The translations under genes were made by a program, and so were the position numbers. The notes below the pieces were generated by a model. That model saw nothing but the letters and a program-made list of their open reading frames with translations, had not been told where the DNA came from and ran no database searches. DNA of 64,000 bases from Gemmatimonadaceae bacterium (lineage in GTDB: Bacteria; Gemmatimonadota; Gemmatimonadetes; Gemmatimonadales; Gemmatimonadaceae), in assembly GCA_037721215.1 (NCBI GenBank), contig JBBJNV010000014.1, forward strand, positions 38,626 to 102,625, read 5' to 3'. Within the stretch, counting starts at the first letter, position 1; each line of letters starts with the position of its first letter. Below are positions 62,356-64,000 of this stretch, piece by piece.

Positions 62356-62442
62356 GAAACGTCGGCGACGTTTCGCTCGATCAAGATGCTGGCATCGATC
62401 GAGCGCGTATTCATCTGGATGCTGCGCGGCCGAGTGCCGCGC
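62356..62442. promoter_or_regulatory. Run of three hairpins before the pseudokinase gene
   Basis: GAAACGTC/GACGTTTC (62356-62374), GCTCGATC/GATCGAGC (62375-62404), and GCGCGGC/GCCGCGC (62424-62442) stand in a row in the 187-base gap. They could form a structured leader, or a termination region of the upstream lipoprotein gene. No T-run is seen. Confidence 0.5.
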
Positions 62443-62516
62443 ACGTCCGTCAACCGTACTCGGCCCTGGCTTCGTTGCCAGATCTGCCAGCTTCCTACTT
62501 AGCGAGCAACTCTAAA

Positions 62517-62945
62517 TCATTTCCCGCACTTGAGCATTACGCGGTCAGCTTCGGCCGGCATGTAGACCGCGAGTGCCGATACCTTCGCGTCGGCCGAGTT
62601 CGATCCGAGTGCCGCACCGAGAACCTTTATGGTCGCGCCCGATTCCTTGAAGTCATTCACGATTATCGCGTTCGCTCCTACCTGGGCCGCCTTTTTCCTG
62701 ATCTGATCGGTGATCTTTCCGTCGCTGGTATAGACGGAATTGCCCTCGCCGGTGATCCACGCGAGCTCATGATAATCCTTTGGCACCATGCTTCGACTCG
62801 TGTACGTGTCGACTGCCGCCTCGCACGTCGCTGCGCGGGCAAGGTTGGGGCTGACATCCGTGGTCTTGGTGCGTACGCCGCACGCGGATGCCGCGAGTGT
62901 GGTCAGGATGAGAGGAGTCACCCATCGCCGGTTTGAATTGGTCAT
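62517..62945 (-). CDS. DUF4156-like lipoprotein
   Basis: 142 residues from ATG 62945, preceded by AAGGAG. Signal and lipobox are TPLILTTLAASAC. The mature part has ARAATCEAAVDTYTSR, HELAWITGEGNSVYTSDGKI, and KKAAQVGANAIIVNDFKESG, similar to DUF4156/SHOCT-like small envelope proteins with the GANAIIV motif. Function unknown. It lies between the tRNA cluster and the pseudokinase gene, on the same strand. Confidence 0.78.
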   Translation of the reverse strand: MTNSNRRWVTPLILTTLAASACGVRTKTTDVSPNLARAATCEAAVDTYTSRSMVPKDYHELAWITGEGNSVYTSDGKITDQIRKKAAQVGANAIIVNDFKESGATIKVLGAALGSNSADAKVSALAVYMPAEADRVMLKCGK

Positions 62946-63090
62946 TTGCTCTCCTTGCTGAGTGAATTGTCCCCTGAAGGGGGAGAATTTCAACGCAAGC
63001 ACGCAAGATCAGAGCCGCAATCTTCCGTTGGGCAGGCACCCGGAGTATGAAGAGACCTTGAGTCGATTACTTGAGGCCTCTCGGCAACAG

Positions 63091-63163
<73 letters not shown>

Positions 63164-63268
63164 GAACATTGATGCTGCATCAGCAATGTAGCGCGGACAA
63201 TTGAGCGATCAAGTACGGTTTGCGGGCGCACACCCGCGAGGTTTGTCATAGTCACGCCATACATGCAG

Positions 63269-63340
63269 AGCCACCGGTCGGGATTGAACCGACGACCGCT
63301 CGATTACGAATCGAGTGCTCTACCGCTGAGCTACGGTGGC
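63269..63340 (-). tRNA. tRNA-Thr (CGT)
   Basis: Acceptor GCCACCG with CGGTGGC, D-arm TAGCTCAGCGGTAGAGCA, anticodon stem CTCGA/TCGAG around TTCGTAA, anticodon CGT; the T-arm is GTCGG-TTCAATC-CCGAC. Discriminator T. Confidence 0.94.
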
Positions 63341-63368
63341 GAACTACAGATTCAACCAGATCCCATCA

Positions 63369-63450
63369 TGCCCTGGAGCGGACTCGAACCGCTAAGCCTT
63401 TCGGCACCACCCCCTCAAGATGGCGTGTCTACCAATTTCACCACCAGGGC
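63369..63450 (-). tRNA. tRNA-Leu (GAG)
   Basis: Acceptor GCCCTGG with CCAGGGC; anticodon stem CCATC/GGTGG around TTGAGGG, anticodon GAG; a long variable arm (TGCCGAAAGGCTTA) and T-arm GCGG-TTCGAGT-CCGC. The class II variable arm fits Leu. Discriminator A. Confidence 0.94.
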
Positions 63451-63487
63451 AACGCAATGCGCACCTGCAACACACGTTAAAAAAAAA

Positions 63488-63562
63488 CGGGGCCGACGGG
63501 GCTCGAACCCGCGACCTCTCGAGTGACAGTCGAGTGCTCTAACCAAACTGAGCTACGGCCCC
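63488..63562 (-). tRNA. tRNA-Asp (GTC)
   Basis: Acceptor GGGGCCG with CGGCCCC, D-arm TAGCTCAGTTTGGTTAGAGC, anticodon stem CTCGA/TCGAG around CTGTCAC, anticodon GTC; the T-arm is GCGGG-TTCGAGC-CCCGT. Discriminator G, as in Asp tRNAs. The T-run TTTTTTTTT on its 3' side (63479-63487) could terminate it. Confidence 0.95.
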
Positions 63563-63646
63563 ATTACTCACATCCCTTGAACACCTTCTCAGACATTCCC
63601 TTCAACGCCTTCCCGGGCATTTCGCACCAACGCCCTTTCCCGACAA

Positions 63647-63718
63647 TAGCCCCAAGGGGAATCGAACCCCTCTCTGCACCGTGAAAGGGTGCCGTCCTAA
63701 CCGATAGACGATGAGGCC
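63647..63718 (-). tRNA. tRNA-Glu (TTC)
   Basis: Starts GGCCTCATCGTCTATCGG. Anticodon stem GCACC/GGTGC around CTTTCAC, anticodon TTC; the T-arm is AGGGG-TTCGATT-CCCCT. Acceptor GGCCTCA pairs with TGGGGCT, with wobble at the end. Discriminator A. Confidence 0.95.
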
Positions 63719-63752
63719 GAGGCCCGCCAACCACTGACGAACTGCTGCAACA

Positions 63753-63825
63753 TAGCGCTAACGGGATTCGAACCCGTGTTTGGGCCTTGAGAGGGCCCCG
63801 TCCTAGTCCCCTAGACGATAGCGCC
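63753..63825 (-). tRNA. tRNA-Glu (CTC)
   Basis: Starts GGCGCTATCGTCTAGGGG. Anticodon stem GGGCC/GGCCC around CTCTCAA, anticodon CTC; the T-arm is ACGGG-TTCGAAT-CCCGT. Acceptor GGCGCTA with TAGCGCT. Discriminator A. A second glutamate tRNA next to the TTC isoacceptor. Confidence 0.94.
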
Positions 63826-63833
63826 ACGATCGA

Positions 63834-63906
63834 CAGGCCCGGCAGGAATCGAACCTGCAACCGCCGGTTTTGGAGACCGGTGCTCTACCAATTGAGCTAC
63901 GGACCT
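63834..63906 (-). tRNA. tRNA-Trp (CCA)
   Basis: Acceptor AGGTCCG with CGGGCCT, D-arm TAGCTCAATTGGTAGAGCA, anticodon stem CCGGT/ACCGG around CTCCAAA, anticodon CCA; the T-arm is GCAGG-TTCGAAT-CCTGC. Discriminator G. Confidence 0.95.
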
Positions 63907-63946
63907 AAAACCCGTATTCCTGTGAGTTCAAAGCTTGAAGCGGGAG

Positions 63947-64000
63947 GGTGGCTGACGGGGATTGAACCCGCAACCCCCGGTGCCACAGACCGGTGCTCTA
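63947..64000 (-). tRNA. tRNA-His (GTG), cut by the window edge
   Basis: Only the 3' two thirds are present. Anticodon stem CCGGT/ACCGG around CTGTGGC gives anticodon GTG; the T-arm is GCGGG-TTCAATC-CCCGT; the 3' acceptor strand CAGCCAC with discriminator C is typical of tRNA-His. The 5' part lies outside. Confidence 0.9.

Noticed and set aside
63564..63860. Open frames across the tRNA genes
   Set aside because: They are made of tRNA sequence; no coding signal.

Overview
This is a 64 kb GC-rich chromosomal window from a free-living, aerobic, Gram-negative-type bacterium. Two things suggest Gemmatimonadota or a close relative: a full alternative complex III operon (actABCDEF), and a secretome of long Ig-like, BNR/Sortilin-like and M14 peptidase proteins with lipoproteins in GC-rich DNA. 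The placement is an inference, since no 16S or ribosomal protein gene is present. No insertion sequence, integrase, prophage or CRISPR array was seen.

Layout. 0-4 kb: the 3' end of a spermidine-synthase-like gene, a DegT/StrS aminotransferase-like gene, and a MarR regulator with a perfect 20-bp operator and a second copy before a broken DoxX gene. 4.1-12.2 kb: tRNA-Ala and the act operon (minus strand), with a perfect TGTGA-N6-TCACA site before actA. 12.2-24.6 kb: TrmJ-like methylase, small membrane proteins, DUF882 peptidase with an EF-hand/dockerin-like loop, DedA, MnSOD, a pdxH-speA pair, a large membrane protein, a persulfide-dioxygenase/rhodanese fusion and an ABC exporter. 24.6-38.6 kb: secreted proteins, M14 peptidase, EamA transporter, two tandem lytic transglycosylases, LysM protein, a two-component system whose kinase gene is broken, a large BNR protein and a BtuF-like protein. 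38.7-51.8 kb: MFS transporter, pxpABC, an Ig-repeat/SGNH-hydrolase surface protein, MscL with a zinc-ribbon tail, an Ig-like lipoprotein, nuclease, Ser/Thr dehydratase, deoxyhypusine-synthase-like protein, a lipoprotein and a DUF5715 protein. 51.9-56.5 kb: Fic protein, GAF histidine kinase and hipBA, with clear inverted-repeat operators. 56.6-64 kb: tRNA-Pro, HemQ with an N-terminal 33-bp repeat, a Big_5-repeat lipoprotein, an OmpA protein, a Ser/Thr pseudokinase, a lipoprotein and a run of eight tRNA genes.

How genes work together. The act genes form one quinol:electron-acceptor oxidoreductase, probably under a CRP/FNR-type regulator. pdxH and speA are adjacent, so cofactor supply may be coupled to a PLP-dependent decarboxylase of polyamine synthesis; the spermidine-synthase-like and deoxyhypusine-synthase-like genes fit the same theme loosely. 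pxpABC is translationally coupled and converts 5-oxoproline to glutamate. HipBA and the Fic protein are toxin-like modules near each other. The points most worth a second look are the pseudokinase, the deoxyhypusine-synthase homologue without its lysine, MscL with a zinc ribbon, the repeated operator before the Fic gene, and the disrupted sensor kinase.
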